From Microbispora amethystogenes (GTDB lineage Bacteria; Actinomycetota; Actinomycetes; Streptosporangiales; Streptosporangiaceae): a stretch of DNA of 64,000 nucleotides. The notes under the pieces are model-generated. The model had not been told where the DNA came from, searched no databases, and saw only the letters and a program-made list of their open reading frames with translations. Where the stretch lies: positions 352,308-416,307 of the forward strand of contig NZ_BOOB01000009.1 in the NCBI RefSeq assembly GCF_016863015.1. The letters run 5' to 3'. A program made the position numbers and the translations under genes. Below, one piece after another: positions 1 to 10,442 of the stretch (its first letter is position 1; every line of letters starts with the position of its first letter).

Positions 1-1
1 G

Positions 2-286
2 GCCGACGAGGCCTTCGACGCCCTCGTCGGCGGCCGGAGCACGACCCCGGCGGAGCGCCCCGCCCTCGGTGCCGCCGATGGGGAGCGCGGCGGGCCGACG
101 GCGGGCGCGGAACTCGACGCAGGGCTCGGCACGGAGGTTGGCACGGAGGTCGGCACGGAGCCTGGTGCCGAGGGGGACGCGGGCGTCGTCACGAGCGCGG
201 GGTCCGGCGCGGGGCCGCACGCCGACGACACGGACGACGCCGACGACGCCGACGACTCCCTGCTCCCACGCGCCCTGGCGGCCTGA
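2..286 (+). CDS. C-terminal tail of an unidentified protein (5' end outside window)
   Basis: An open frame enters from the left edge and stops at a TGA at 284-286, giving 94 residues. It is low-complexity: Gly/Ala/Glu/Thr-rich with a GTEV-type repeat (GTEVGTEVGTEPG), then an Asp-rich stretch (DDTDDADDADD) and the end SLLPRALAA. No domain is recognisable, and it looks like a disordered acidic tail. The parent protein cannot be named. The frame choice rests on the lack of stops and the acidic composition typical of actinobacterial tails. Confidence 0.5.
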   Translation, partial: ADEAFDALVGGRSTTPAERPALGAADGERGGPTAGAELDAGLGTEVGTEVGTEPGAEGDAGVVTSAGSGAGPHADDTDDADDADDSLLPRALAA

Positions 287-536
287 ACCCGCTGGTCGCG
301 GCCGGGCCCTGACGAGCATGGGGCGGCGCTGGGCGTGGGGTGGCGCGTGGGTGGTGGCGTGGGGCACGGGAGGTCGCCGGGCTCCGGGCTCCGGGCAAAT
401 CGCCACAGACACCCTCGCAGCCCATCGGAAACAGATGGTCCCGCGCCAAGGGAGCGGTTCCCGTCGCGCGTCGCACACTCCGCAACTATTGTGTTACACA
501 TCGTGAGATGCTGATTTGGCGTCGTTGGGGGGCGGG
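287..536. other. Intergenic region
   Basis: No convincing gene. It holds a short GC-rich tandem repeat (ccgggct units near 383-398) and, just before the next gene, a relatively AT-rich patch around 483-505 that could contain its promoter. I could not define -35/-10 boxes. Confidence 0.4.
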
Positions 537-1838
537 ATGACGGCAACCGGTCAGACCTCGGCGAGGCCGCGCGGCGCGATCTGCTCCCGGAGCCGCTGGC
601 CGTTGCTGACCCAGCCGCCCGCCCTCGTGTCCTATGTCTGCGCGATCCTGGCGTTCTACACCGTCCTGGTCGCGGTGCTGGCCAGGGCGACCGTCTTCCA
701 TGTCTGCGACCTCGCCATGTTCGGGGCGCTCACGCTGTGCGGCGCGGTCTGCATCGAGGCCACCCGCCGGCTCGGCATGCCCGCGGGCGTGTCCCGTGAC
801 CTGCTGTCGGCATGGTGGCTCCCGGCGGCGTTCCTGCTTCCGCCGGTCTACGCCCTGCTGGCGCCCGTTCCGATGCAGATTCTGCTCCAGCTCAGGGTGC
901 GGGCGACCGTGCTCTACCGGCGGGTGTTCAGCGCGGCGGCGATCGGGCTCGCGGCGGGTGCCGCGTCGACGGCCTTCCATCACTGGGTGGTCGTGCCGGC
1001 GCGGCTGTCCTCGGGGCAGGGCGGGCCGATCCTGGTCGCCGCGGCCTGCGCGGTGCTGTTCACCGTGCTCAACACGGCGCTGATCGCGGTCGCGGCGCAC
1101 GCGTCCGATCCCGAGGGCCGCTGGGGCGAGGTCCTGTGGGACCGCGAGCGCGTCCTGCTCGACGCCGTCGAGCTGTGCCTCGGCGTGCTCGTCGCCGTCG
1201 TCTGCGGGATCAACCTCGCGCTGCTGCTGCTCGTGCTGCCGCCCGTCGTGCTGCTCCAGCGGAGCCTGCTGCACGCGCAGCTCCAGGCGGCGGCCCGGAC
1301 GGACGCGAAGACCGGCCTGCTGAACGCGGCCGCCTGGCAGCGGGAGGCGGACACCGAGATCGTCAGGGCGCAGCGGACCGGGAACCCGCTCGCGCTGGTG
1401 CTGGTCGACATCGACCACTTCAAGAAGGTCAACGACACGTACGGCCACCTGGTCGGCGACCAGGTGCTCGCCGAGGTGGCCGCCACCCTCCGCACGCAGC
1501 TGCGGGAGTACGACGTGGTGGGCCGGTTCGGCGGCGAGGAGTTCGTCGTGCTGCTCCCGGGCGCCGACGTGCACGAGGCGCGGCGGGTCGCCGAACGGCT
1601 GCGCGTCCGGGTGAGCCGCATGGCGGTGCCCACCGAGCAGGCGGCGGTCACGGTCACGGTCTCCGCCGGGGTCGCCATCCTGAACATCCACGGCGAGGAC
1701 CTGCTGGAGCTGCTCGCGGCGGCGGACCTCGCTCTCTACCGCGCCAAGGAACTCGGCAGGGACAGGATCTGCCTCCCCGCCGCCCCACTGGCCCCTCCTC
1801 CCCGCAGCGCGGACGGCGCTGCCGGTGCGATCCCCTAG
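537..1838 (+). CDS. Membrane-anchored GGDEF diguanylate cyclase
   Basis: A 433-residue protein predicted to make cyclic di-GMP from two GTP at the inner face of the membrane. The N-terminal half has about six hydrophobic segments (roughly residues 28-240). The C-terminal half is a GGDEF domain: LVDIDHFKKVND, then the active-site loop GGEEF at about 332-336. The inhibitory-site motif RxxD is present (REYD, about 323-326), so product inhibition is likely. There is no EAL domain. The ATG at 537 follows a G-rich stretch; a TTG at 516 is a possible alternative. It stops 10 nt before ettA, with which it may be co-transcribed. The signal sensed by the membrane part is unknown. Confidence 0.9.
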   Translation: MTATGQTSARPRGAICSRSRWPLLTQPPALVSYVCAILAFYTVLVAVLARATVFHVCDLAMFGALTLCGAVCIEATRRLGMPAGVSRDLLSAWWLPAAFLLPPVYALLAPVPMQILLQLRVRATVLYRRVFSAAAIGLAAGAASTAFHHWVVVPARLSSGQGGPILVAAACAVLFTVLNTALIAVAAHASDPEGRWGEVLWDRERVLLDAVELCLGVLVAVVCGINLALLLLVLPPVVLLQRSLLHAQLQAAARTDAKTGLLNAAAWQREADTEIVRAQRTGNPLALVLVDIDHFKKVNDTYGHLVGDQVLAEVAATLRTQLREYDVVGRFGGEEFVVLLPGADVHEARRVAERLRVRVSRMAVPTEQAAVTVTVSAGVAILNIHGEDLLELLAAADLALYRAKELGRDRICLPAAPLAPPPRSADGAAGAIP

Positions 1839-1848
1839 GCTTGAAGGC

Positions 1849-3513
<1,665 letters not shown>

Positions 3514-3654
3514 CCAGGACCCCCGCGTCCCGTCCCCCGCCGTGCCCGGCGGGGGACCTGGCGGCAGCACCGCGGACACCGCGCCGCCCGGCCGAACCTC
3601 GTCGGCCGAACCTCGTGGGCCGAACTTCGTCGGCAGGGGCACTAGTTTTGACTG

Positions 3655-4086
3655 GTGACCGAGCCGCGCCCCGCTGAGCATGCCCACCGTTACGTCTTCG
3701 AGCGCAAGGTGCGCTTCGCCGACATCGACAGCTACGGCCACGTCAACAACGTCCGGTTCTTCGACTACCTCGAAGACGCGCGGGTGTCCATGCTGTGGGA
3801 GCGCCCGCGCGACGGCGAGGGCAACCGGCTCGACCTGGTGGTCGCCCGGCAGGAGATCGACTACCGGCGGCCGCTGAACTTCCGCCCCGACCCCGTGCGC
3901 GTCGAGGTGTGGGTGACCGAGATCTCCAGGTCGCGGTTCACGCTGGCGTACGAGATCCGCGACGACGCGACCCTCTACGCCGAGGCACGCACGATCCTGG
4001 TCGCCTACGACTCCGCCGCCGCGTGGCCGCGCAGGCTCGGCGAGGACGAGGTCGCCTTCCTGCGCCGGTTCTCCGCCCCCGCCTAA
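3655..4086 (+). CDS. Acyl-CoA thioesterase, 4HBT hotdog family
   Basis: A 143-residue single hotdog-fold protein with a GTG start. The segment VRFADIDSYGHVNNVRFFDY carries the Asp/Gly-His-Val-Asn signature of the 4-hydroxybenzoyl-CoA thioesterase / YbgC group; the Asp is the usual catalytic residue. The family hydrolyses acyl-CoA thioesters in the cytosol, but the substrate cannot be read from the sequence. It stands alone, 141 nt after ettA and convergent with the GH13 gene. Confidence 0.88.
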   Translation: MTEPRPAEHAHRYVFERKVRFADIDSYGHVNNVRFFDYLEDARVSMLWERPRDGEGNRLDLVVARQEIDYRRPLNFRPDPVRVEVWVTEISRSRFTLAYEIRDDATLYAEARTILVAYDSAAAWPRRLGEDEVAFLRRFSAPA

Positions 4087-4153
4087 GCCCTCCGAGCCCC
4101 GGACCCCGTCCTCTCCGGCGACCCGCCTGGGACCGGTCTCTGCCCCCGCCTGG

Positions 4154-4183
4154 GACCGGCCGCCGAGAAACCGGCGGCCGGTC
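4154..4183. terminator. Bidirectional terminator hairpin
   Basis: A perfect 12-bp inverted repeat (GACCGGCCGCCG at 4154-4165 pairing with 4172-4183) around a 6-nt loop, between the convergent thioesterase and glucosidase genes. There is no U-tract, as is common for actinobacterial terminators. The left arm overlaps the second copy of a 14-bp direct repeat (4123-4136 and 4146-4159). Confidence 0.75.
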
Positions 4184-4246
4184 GCAGGTGGCGGGCGGTC
4201 GGACGGCGGGGGAGCGGAGGCGGCGGGGACGCGGGCCGCGCTCAGG

Positions 4247-5797
4247 TCAGGCGGTGAGCAGCCAGGCGGCGGTGTCGGGCGGGAGGTCGGTGCCGTCGAG
4301 CGGGCTGCTGGTGATCAGCACCTGGTCGTGCGGCGGCAGCGGGACCGCGCCCTCGCCGCAGTTGACCACGCAGAGCAGCCGTCCTCGCTGGAAGAACAGC
4401 GTCTCTTCGGGTGAGTCCAGCCACGTGATCGCGTCCGGCAGCGTGCCGCGCAGTTCCCGGCGCGTCCGCAGCGCCTGCCGGTAGAACCACAGCGTGGACG
4501 CCGGGTCGGCGGCCTGCCGTTCGGCCGTGAGGTCTGCCCAGTCCGCGGGCTGCGGCAGCCACGACCCGCCCGGCCCGAAGCCGTACGGCGGCTCGGTGCC
4601 CGACCACGGGATCGGCACCCGGCAGCCGTCCCGGCCCGGCACCTCGCCGTTCGAGCGCGCGAAGATCGGGTCCTGCCGCGACTCGGGCGGCAGGTCGGTC
4701 ACCTCGGGGAGCCCGAGTTCCTCGCCCTGGTAGAGGTACGCGGAGCCGGGGAGGGCGAGCATGGCCAGCAGCGCCGCACGTCCCCGCGCGAGGCCGGCCC
4801 CGGGGTCGAGCGACCCCTGCCCATAGCGGGTGACGTGCCGTACGACGTCGTGGTTGGATAGCACCCAGGTCGGCGAGGCGACGGCGACGAGGGTGTCGTC
4901 GATGACCTTGCGGAACGCCGTGGCCGACCAGGGGGCCTCCAGCCAGGCGAAGTTGAAGCTCTGGTGCAGTTCGTCCGGCCGCACGTACAGCGCGAGGTCC
5001 TCGGCGGAGTCGGTCCAGACCTCGCCGACGGCGACGCGGGTGCCGGGGTAGGAGTCGAGCACCCGCCGCCAGTCGCGGTAGACGTCGTGCACCTCCGGCC
5101 GGCTCCAGATGGGCGACTTGGCGGTGAACCCCGGATCGGTGTCGGGCAGCCCCTCCGCCTTGATCAGCCCCATCGCCACGTCGATGCGGAAGCCGTCCAC
5201 GCCGCGGTCCAGCCAGAACCGCAGGATGTCGAGGAACTCCTCGCGCACCTCGGGGTTGCGCCAGTTGAAGTCGGGCTGCTCCGGCGCGAAGAGGTGGAGG
5301 TACCACTGCCCGTCGGGCACCTGTGTCCAGGCCGGGCCGCCGAAGGTGGACATCCAGTTGTTGGGCTCGCCGTGGCCGCCGCCGGTGCCCTCCGGGCCGC
5401 CCTCCCGGAACATGTACCGCTCGCGCTCCTGCGAGCCCCTGGGGGCCGCCAGCGCCTTCTGGAACCACGGGTGGGCCGAGGAGCTGTGGTTGGGCACGAT
5501 GTCCACCATCAGCCGCAGTCCGTGCGCGTGCGCGTCGGCGACCAGGTCGTCGAAGTCGGCCAGCGTCCCGAACAACGCGTCGACGTCGCGGTAGTCGGCC
5601 ACGTCGTAGCCGCCGTCGGCCATGGGGGAGGGATAGAAGGGGGTCAGCCAGATCGCGTCGACGCCGAGTTCGGCGAGGTACGGCAGGCGGTCCCGGATTC
5701 CCGCCAGGTCGCCCGTACCGTCGCCGGAGGCGTCGGCGAAGCTGCGGACGTAGATCTCGTAGACGACGGCATCACGCCACCAGGGGGTTTTTTCCAT
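4247..5797 (-). CDS. GH13 alpha-glucosidase / oligo-glucosidase
   Basis: A 516-residue cytosolic GH13 enzyme. It has a (beta/alpha)8 N-terminus ([15 protein letters not shown]), the conserved [10 protein letters not shown] region near 98-106, nucleophile Asp in GFRID (about 206), acid/base Glu in VGEVW (about 259) and the third Asp in LSNHD (about 317). The family cleaves alpha-1,4 or alpha-1,6 glucosides such as maltose or isomaltose; which linkage is used is not determined. There is no signal peptide. No sugar transporter or LacI regulator is adjacent, so its regulation is not evident here. Confidence 0.92.
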   Translation of the reverse strand: MEKTPWWRDAVVYEIYVRSFADASGDGTGDLAGIRDRLPYLAELGVDAIWLTPFYPSPMADGGYDVADYRDVDALFGTLADFDDLVADAHAHGLRLMVDIVPNHSSSAHPWFQKALAAPRGSQERERYMFREGGPEGTGGGHGEPNNWMSTFGGPAWTQVPDGQWYLHLFAPEQPDFNWRNPEVREEFLDILRFWLDRGVDGFRIDVAMGLIKAEGLPDTDPGFTAKSPIWSRPEVHDVYRDWRRVLDSYPGTRVAVGEVWTDSAEDLALYVRPDELHQSFNFAWLEAPWSATAFRKVIDDTLVAVASPTWVLSNHDVVRHVTRYGQGSLDPGAGLARGRAALLAMLALPGSAYLYQGEELGLPEVTDLPPESRQDPIFARSNGEVPGRDGCRVPIPWSGTEPPYGFGPGGSWLPQPADWADLTAERQAADPASTLWFYRQALRTRRELRGTLPDAITWLDSPEETLFFQRGRLLCVVNCGEGAVPLPPHDQVLITSSPLDGTDLPPDTAAWLLTA

Positions 5798-5827
5798 GAC
5801 ACATGGGCTGCCCGCTGCTCGCGTTGC

Positions 5828-6211
5828 TTATGCGTTGACCAGGCTGTGGGCGGCGTAGACCAGGTAGTCCCACAGCTGCTTCTCCCGCTCCGGCGGCAGT
5901 TCGAGTGAGCGCACGGCGTCGCCCATGTGGCGCAGCCAGGCGTCCCGCTCGGCCTCGCCGATGACGAACGGCATGTGCCGCATCCGCAGCCGGGGATGGC
6001 CGCGCTGCTCGCTGTAGGTCTTCGGACCTCCCCAGTACTGGATGAGGAACAGGCGCAGCCGCTCCTCGGCCCCGGTGAGGTCCTCCTCGGGGTAGAGCGG
6101 ACGCAGCAGGGGGTCTTCGGCCACACCTTCGTAGAACCGGTGCACGAGCCGCCGGAAGGCGTCCTCGCCGCCGACCACCTCGTAGAAGGACAGGGTCTGC
6201 TCGCTGGTCAC
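5828..6211 (-). CDS. Group II truncated haemoglobin (GlbO-like)
   Basis: A 127-residue haem protein of the truncated 2/2 fold. Landmarks are Tyr in the B helix (RFYEGV), the CD1 Tyr-Trp-Gly-Gly segment (QYWGGPKTY), the proximal His in MRHMPF and the G8 Trp in DAWLRHM. These are group II features, the type associated in actinobacteria with oxygen/NO handling and membrane-linked respiration. It lies 30 nt upstream of the GH13 gene on the same strand, so co-transcription is possible. Confidence 0.93.
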   Translation of the reverse strand: MTSEQTLSFYEVVGGEDAFRRLVHRFYEGVAEDPLLRPLYPEEDLTGAEERLRLFLIQYWGGPKTYSEQRGHPRLRMRHMPFVIGEAERDAWLRHMGDAVRSLELPPEREKQLWDYLVYAAHSLVNA

Positions 6212-6245
6212 GGTTTCAGCCTAAGCCAGTTGTCGATCGGTAAGG

Positions 6246-7313
6246 TCAGGCGGCGAAGGCGATGCCCTTCTCGTCGAAGGTCTTCTTCACCCGCAGCCGC
6301 AGCTCACGGGCGACCTCGAGGTGCCGGGCCGGCACGGTCTTCACGCTGACCCGGAAGATGACGGACGTGCCGGACACCGACTCAAGCCCGAAGACCTGCG
6401 GCTCCTCGACGATCACCAGGTCGCGGTACTCCGGGTCGTCCCACATGTCGTCGGCGAGCTTCTTGAGCAGGTCGCGCACCGTCGCGATGTCGGCCGCGTA
6501 CGGAACGGGCACGTCCACCAGGGCCCTCGACCAGCCCTGCGACTCGTTGCCGATCCGGGTGATCGTGCCGTTGCGGACGTACCAGACCTTGCCGTCGGCG
6601 TCGCGCAGCCGGGTGATGCGGAGCGTGACGGCCTCCACGGTGCCGGTGGCCACGCCGGTGTCGATCACGTCACCCACGCCGTACTGGTCCTCCAGGAGCA
6701 TGAACATGCCGGCGATGAAGTCCTTGACCAGCTCCTGCGCGCCGAAGCCGAGCGCCACACCGATGATCCCGACGCTGGTGAGCAATGGCGTGATCGGTAT
6801 CCCGAGCTTCGAGAAGATCATCAGCGCCCCGGTGCCCAGGATCACGACGGACGCGAGGCTCCGCAGCACCGAGCCCATGGTCTCGGCGCGCGCCCTGCGA
6901 CGCTCGGTCATGATCGCCGCCGCGGCGTCCACGCTCGTCAGCACCGTCTTGCCGCGCAGCCGCTCCGGCAGCACGCCCACGCTCGCCCGCACGGTGAGCC
7001 GGGTGATCAGCCGGAGCGCCACGTTCCGGACGATCAGCGTCCCGGCCAGGATCAGGACGACCATCACGAGCACGTCCACGATGCCCGCCACGAGCTGCAC
7101 CCAGGCGGGGAAGTCCCGGTCCGGGAAGGCGCTGTTGAGCACCGTGCAGAAGGCGCCCTCGCTCTTCTCGCACGCCGCCGACACGCTGGCCGCGATCGCG
7201 TCCGGGTCGGGCAGGCTCGGGCTCGGCTCTGGGCTGGGTGTCGCGGGCGACAACGGCAACACGAGGTGGATCCCCCCACGGATCGGATCGAGGCAGCGGT
7301 TGAACGAAGTCAA
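6246..7313 (-). CDS. MscS-family mechanosensitive ion channel
   Basis: A 355-residue integral membrane protein. After a Pro/Ser-rich N-terminus come hydrophobic segments near 75-105 and 150-170. The pore-lining helix follows with the Gly/Ala pattern GVALGFGAQELVKDFIAG and then MLLEDQYGVGDVID, the MscS hallmark. The cytoplasmic beta domain closes the protein. Such channels release solutes during hypo-osmotic shock. The start is uncertain: TTG at 7313 is the longest, and an in-frame GTG at 7262 would remove 17 residues. It ends 34 nt before the globin gene on the same strand. Confidence 0.9.
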   Translation of the reverse strand: MTSFNRCLDPIRGGIHLVLPLSPATPSPEPSPSLPDPDAIAASVSAACEKSEGAFCTVLNSAFPDRDFPAWVQLVAGIVDVLVMVVLILAGTLIVRNVALRLITRLTVRASVGVLPERLRGKTVLTSVDAAAAIMTERRRARAETMGSVLRSLASVVILGTGALMIFSKLGIPITPLLTSVGIIGVALGFGAQELVKDFIAGMFMLLEDQYGVGDVIDTGVATGTVEAVTLRITRLRDADGKVWYVRNGTITRIGNESQGWSRALVDVPVPYAADIATVRDLLKKLADDMWDDPEYRDLVIVEEPQVFGLESVSGTSVIFRVSVKTVPARHLEVARELRLRVKKTFDEKGIAFAA

Positions 7314-7523
7314 TACTGCCGACAGATCCGGCCTCCGTCACATCGCCGGGGGGACGGGAGCGCGTCCGGCGCCGCGGGGGCGGTCCGGCATGCTCCGGTG
7401 ACGGCACGGCAGGGCGTGGGCACGCACCCGGAAGCGCGCCCGGCGCCGTTCTCCGGGAGGGGATCCCTTCGGTGACCGCCCCGCCCCGCCTGCCTCGGCG
7501 GGGCCGGACGGTGGTCGGTGCGG

Positions 7524-7784
7524 CTACTCGCTCACCGCGGCGAGCACGCGGGCGACCTTTGACGCCGCTCCGGCGGGGTCGTCCGCCTGGTGCATCCGCT
7601 CGCCCCAGGACCACCAGTAGTCCGCCGCCCGGCAGACGACGTTCTCCGTGAGGCTGGTCGCGGCGGGGTTGATGACCCGCACGTAGGCGCGGCCCGAAGG
7701 GGTGTGTACGACTCGCGCGAGCAGGCCCCGCGCGTCGAGTTCGGCCACCAGACGCTCCAGGCGCAGGAAATCCTCGTTCCCCAC
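7524..7784 (-). CDS. Small protein of unknown function
   Basis: An 86-residue acidic soluble protein with a GTG start preceded by a strong AAGGAGG seven bases upstream. It has an N-terminal helix (RLERLVAELDARGL), a short beta stretch (YVRVINPA) and a Trp-rich centre (ADYWWSWGERM). No enzyme motif is visible. It diverges from the XRE/TPR regulator across a 331-bp region with repeated motifs, so it may be under that regulator's control (inference from position). Confidence 0.7.
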   Translation of the reverse strand: MGNEDFLRLERLVAELDARGLLARVVHTPSGRAYVRVINPAATSLTENVVCRAADYWWSWGERMHQADDPAGAASKVARVLAAVSE

Positions 7785-7877
7785 CGCCAGTCCTCCTTCA
7801 TTTCGTTCCCGGCGGATTGTGTACTTTGCGTTTTCACTCGCTCACTCTGGTGCGCCCAAGATGGCCCACTGACTCGC

Positions 7878-7953
7878 CCGGGTCAACGCCGGGTCAAGAA
7901 GAGCGGTGGAGGAAAACCCCTGCCGGGTGAAAGAAAACCCCCGCCGGGAGACG
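7878..7953. repeat. Iteron-like direct repeats between divergent genes
   Basis: Two short repeat sets lie between the divergent 86-residue protein gene and the XRE regulator. CCGGGTCAA occurs twice with an 11-bp period (7878-7898). A unit GAAAACCCC(T/C)GCCGGG occurs twice with a 21-bp period (7912 and 7933). An 11- or 21-bp spacing puts the copies on one face of the helix, as expected for an operator. Binding is inferred, not shown. Confidence 0.5.
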
Positions 7954-7983
7954 ATCCTTAGTCAATCTGTTCCACTTGGGGAC

Positions 7984-8013
7984 TTGGCCTCGCAAAGGGT
8001 GTTCCATCATTAT
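7984..8013 (+). promoter_or_regulatory. Probable promoter of the XRE/TPR regulator
   Basis: TTGGCC (7984-7989), 18 nt spacer, CATTAT (8008-8013), about 100 nt before the ATG at 8116. It is a moderate match to housekeeping sigma boxes and lies directly downstream of the repeats, a plausible repression arrangement. Confidence 0.4.
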
Positions 8014-8115
8014 GGTGTGGGCGGAGTGCGACGGGCGAGTCACCCTCCGTGACTGATTCGGGATCGGTCAAACACGCGGCCGCCAGTGCGGCCGGGCCAC
8101 GAGAGAGGGGCCGGG

Positions 8116-9711
8116 ATGTCCGGCAGGCAGCTCAGGGAGACGGAGATCGCGCGCAAGGTCCGGGCGCAGGGCCTGGCCGACGGGTACACCCTGGCCCAGA
8201 TCGCCGGGCAGATCTACGATGCCTGCGGGCAGCGGTTCGGCACGACGCGGGTCAAGGCCCACCGTCTCTCGCACGGCGTGGCGCTGGCCGACGTGATCGA
8301 GCAGGTGCGCGCCCTCTTCAAGAGGGACGGCAAGTCGGTGCCCGGCATCGGCGAGACGCTACTGTCCGCGTACGAGTCGGGCATGAAGCGGCCCGGCCCG
8401 GAATACCTCCACTATCTGTGCTTGGTCTACCACGTCGAGCCGCTCGCCCTGGGCTACGACGGCCCGTGCATCTGCGGCCACGGGCACGAGTTTCTCGTGG
8501 ACGCTTCCTTCGAAGACAACAAACCACGCAATTCACCCGCTCCGTGGGCGGGGCCGGCGTCGCCGGCCTCGCCGGACAACTGCACCCCTTCGTTGGACGG
8601 GGGCGAGGAGGACGAGAACGTGCTGAGGAGGACGCTGTTGAGGCTCCTTGCCGGCGGCACCGTGAGCGCGGCCGGCCTGAACGAGCTCAACGAAGAGGTG
8701 CTCGGCGCCGTGGAGAATCTCCGGCGGCGGATGGACGAGACGATGGTGGCTGCCACCGTCTCCCCGGCGATGCTCGACCAGTGGGAGCAGGCCACCTCGG
8801 GGTTCGGCCGACAGTACATGAACACCCCGCCGGTACGGCTGCTCTGTGACGTGATGCTGGAGTTCGCCGCCGTGCGCAAGGCGCTGAACCACCGCCAGCC
8901 CGTCGAGATGCAGGAGCGGCTGTGCCGGATGTCCGCGCAGCTCGCCGGGCTGTCCGGCATGCTCATGATCGATCTGGGCGACCAGCGGCTGGCCCGCTCG
9001 TTCTTCCGCACCGGGCGGATGGCGGCCGACGAGACCGGCGACCGCGCCCTGCGCGCCTGGGTGACCGCCCGGGAGTCGCTGGTCCCGCTCTACTACGGCG
9101 ACCCCCGTGAGGCGCTGACGCTCGCCAAGAAGAGCCGCGACCTGGCCGGCACGACGCCGTGCGCGGCACGGACCATGGCGCCGGTGGTCGAGGCGAGGGC
9201 CCTGGCGAAGATCGCCGGCCTCGGCGGATCGCGGCACGACGTGGTGGAGGAGGCCAAGCGGGCCCTGCACCGGGCCAGGGCGGCCTTCTCGCAGATGAAC
9301 GCCAGCGACCGGGAGGACCCGGCCTTCGGTTACACCGAGCGGCAGCTCTACTTCTACCAGGGTGACGTCCTGGTGAGGCTGGGGCAGACGGTGGAGGCCG
9401 ACGTGATCCTGGAGAAGGCGCTCTCCCACTATTCGGACGAGGACCTGCTCGACCAGACCCTGATCCGGTTCGACCGGGCGCTGTGCCGGCTGATCGAGGG
9501 CGACGTCGAGGCCGCGCTCCAGCTGGGCCGGGCCGCGATCGAGTTGGTCGACAAGGACCACCGGACCGACCTCCTGCTCAAGCCCGGATACGACCTGGAG
9601 AAGGCGGTGCGGGCCAAGCACGGCGACTCGCCCGAGCTCAAGCAGTTCCGGGAGATGCTCGCGGAGAGCCGGGTGGGCATCCCCAAGGACCTGATCAAGG
9701 ACGTCGGGTGA
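8116..9711 (+). CDS. XRE-type regulator with TPR-like C-terminal region
   Basis: A 531-residue cytosolic protein. The N-terminal 90 residues contain an atypical helix-turn-helix (TLAQIAGQIYDACGQRF ... LLSAYESGMKRPGPEYLHYL), where the last part resembles the recognition end of XRE domains. A Cys-His cluster CICGHGH follows (about 117-123). From about residue 170 to the end are helical repeats that look like degenerate TPRs, as in actinobacterial developmental regulators that bind peptides or partners. The ATG at 8116 follows a purine-rich GAGAGAGGGG. The gene ends 9 nt before the GNAT gene, with a GAGGAGG ribosome site in between, so the two are one operon. The target is unknown. Confidence 0.75.
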   Translation: MSGRQLRETEIARKVRAQGLADGYTLAQIAGQIYDACGQRFGTTRVKAHRLSHGVALADVIEQVRALFKRDGKSVPGIGETLLSAYESGMKRPGPEYLHYLCLVYHVEPLALGYDGPCICGHGHEFLVDASFEDNKPRNSPAPWAGPASPASPDNCTPSLDGGEEDENVLRRTLLRLLAGGTVSAAGLNELNEEVLGAVENLRRRMDETMVAATVSPAMLDQWEQATSGFGRQYMNTPPVRLLCDVMLEFAAVRKALNHRQPVEMQERLCRMSAQLAGLSGMLMIDLGDQRLARSFFRTGRMAADETGDRALRAWVTARESLVPLYYGDPREALTLAKKSRDLAGTTPCAARTMAPVVEARALAKIAGLGGSRHDVVEEAKRALHRARAAFSQMNASDREDPAFGYTERQLYFYQGDVLVRLGQTVEADVILEKALSHYSDEDLLDQTLIRFDRALCRLIEGDVEAALQLGRAAIELVDKDHRTDLLLKPGYDLEKAVRAKHGDSPELKQFREMLAESRVGIPKDLIKDVG

Positions 9712-9720
9712 GGAGGATGA

Positions 9721-10287
9721 GTGGCAGAAGAAGCGTCGGCGGGTGACCTGGTGCGGGACGCCCTCCGGGGAGCCGGTGAGAGCGAGGCCGCCCCGCTGCG
9801 GATCCGGCGGTACCGGTGGCCGGACCTCGACGCCGTGTGGTCCCTGCACCAGGTCGGCCTGGCCGAGGTGGGCGTAGTGCCGGGTGACGGCGTCTACTAC
9901 GACGACGACTTCCCCCGGATCACCGAGGTCTACCTGGCGGCCGGGGGTGACTTCCTCGTCGGAGAGGTGGCCCCGGCGGGGATCGTCGCCATGGGGGGCC
10001 TGCGGCGCATCGACGGCCACACGGCCGAGATGTGCCGGCTCCGGGTCCACCCCGACCACCAGCGGCGTGGTTACGGCACGCGGATGACGGAGGCGCTTGA
10101 GGAGCGTGCCCGCAGCCTCGGCTACTCCACCCTGCGCGGCGACACGACACTGCGGCAGGTCGCCGCGCTGACGCTCTACCGCAAATCCGGATGGCGCGAG
10201 TTGCGGCGCGAAGCCCGAGGCGACAATGTCGTGATTTATATAGAGAAGCAGCTGAGCGCCGTCGTTTCCCCGCTTTTCCCGCGATAG
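9721..10287 (+). CDS. GNAT-family N-acetyltransferase
   Basis: A 188-residue GNAT acetyltransferase. Motif A is complete: the strand MCRLRVHP followed by the acetyl-CoA loop QRRGYGTRM. The GTG start at 9721 follows GAGGAGG and is 9 nt from the upstream regulator's stop. The acceptor substrate is unknown. Since the next genes encode a Lys-rich peptide and its coupled partner, peptide N-acetylation can be imagined, but that is only positional inference; 77 nt with a hairpin separate them. Confidence 0.85.
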   Translation: MAEEASAGDLVRDALRGAGESEAAPLRIRRYRWPDLDAVWSLHQVGLAEVGVVPGDGVYYDDDFPRITEVYLAAGGDFLVGEVAPAGIVAMGGLRRIDGHTAEMCRLRVHPDHQRRGYGTRMTEALEERARSLGYSTLRGDTTLRQVAALTLYRKSGWRELRREARGDNVVIYIEKQLSAVVSPLFPR

Positions 10288-10330
10288 ATAATGGTTACAT
10301 CTCTTGGCGGATAGCTGATCGCTGCGAATA

Positions 10331-10349
10331 CTTGTGCCTTGTCCACAAG
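10331..10349 (+). promoter_or_regulatory. Inverted repeat in the leader of the small peptide gene
   Basis: CTTGTG (10331-10336) and CACAAG (10344-10349) form a 6-bp perfect inverted repeat with a 7-nt loop, ending 15 nt before the peptide start and just upstream of its purine-rich ribosome site. It could be an operator half-site pair or an RNA hairpin affecting translation. Confidence 0.45.
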
Positions 10350-10364
10350 AGTGGGGAAAGAGGC

Positions 10365-10442
10365 ATGATGAAGAAGATCATTATCCGCAAACCGGGAACG
10401 ACGAAGCTCAGCGGCACGTCGAGCGTCATTCACAAGGGGTGA
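10365..10442 (+). CDS. Small basic peptide, possible precursor or signalling peptide
   Basis: A 25-codon gene (24 residues if the second ATG at 10368 is used). GAAAGAGG lies just upstream as ribosome site. The peptide has a Lys/Arg and Ile-rich N-terminal half (MKKIIIRKPG) and a Thr/Ser/Gly-rich C-terminal half (TTKLSGTSSVIHKG). It has no cysteine and no signal peptide. Its TGA overlaps the GTG of the next gene (GTGA at 10439-10442), the classic sign of translational coupling. The split into a basic leader and a Ser/Thr-rich end resembles ribosomally made peptide precursors, but no lanthionine, lasso or radical-SAM enzyme is adjacent. It could also be a signal peptide sensed by the partner, or a leader peptide that controls it. 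Confidence 0.6.
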   Translation: MMKKIIIRKPGTTKLSGTSSVIHKG

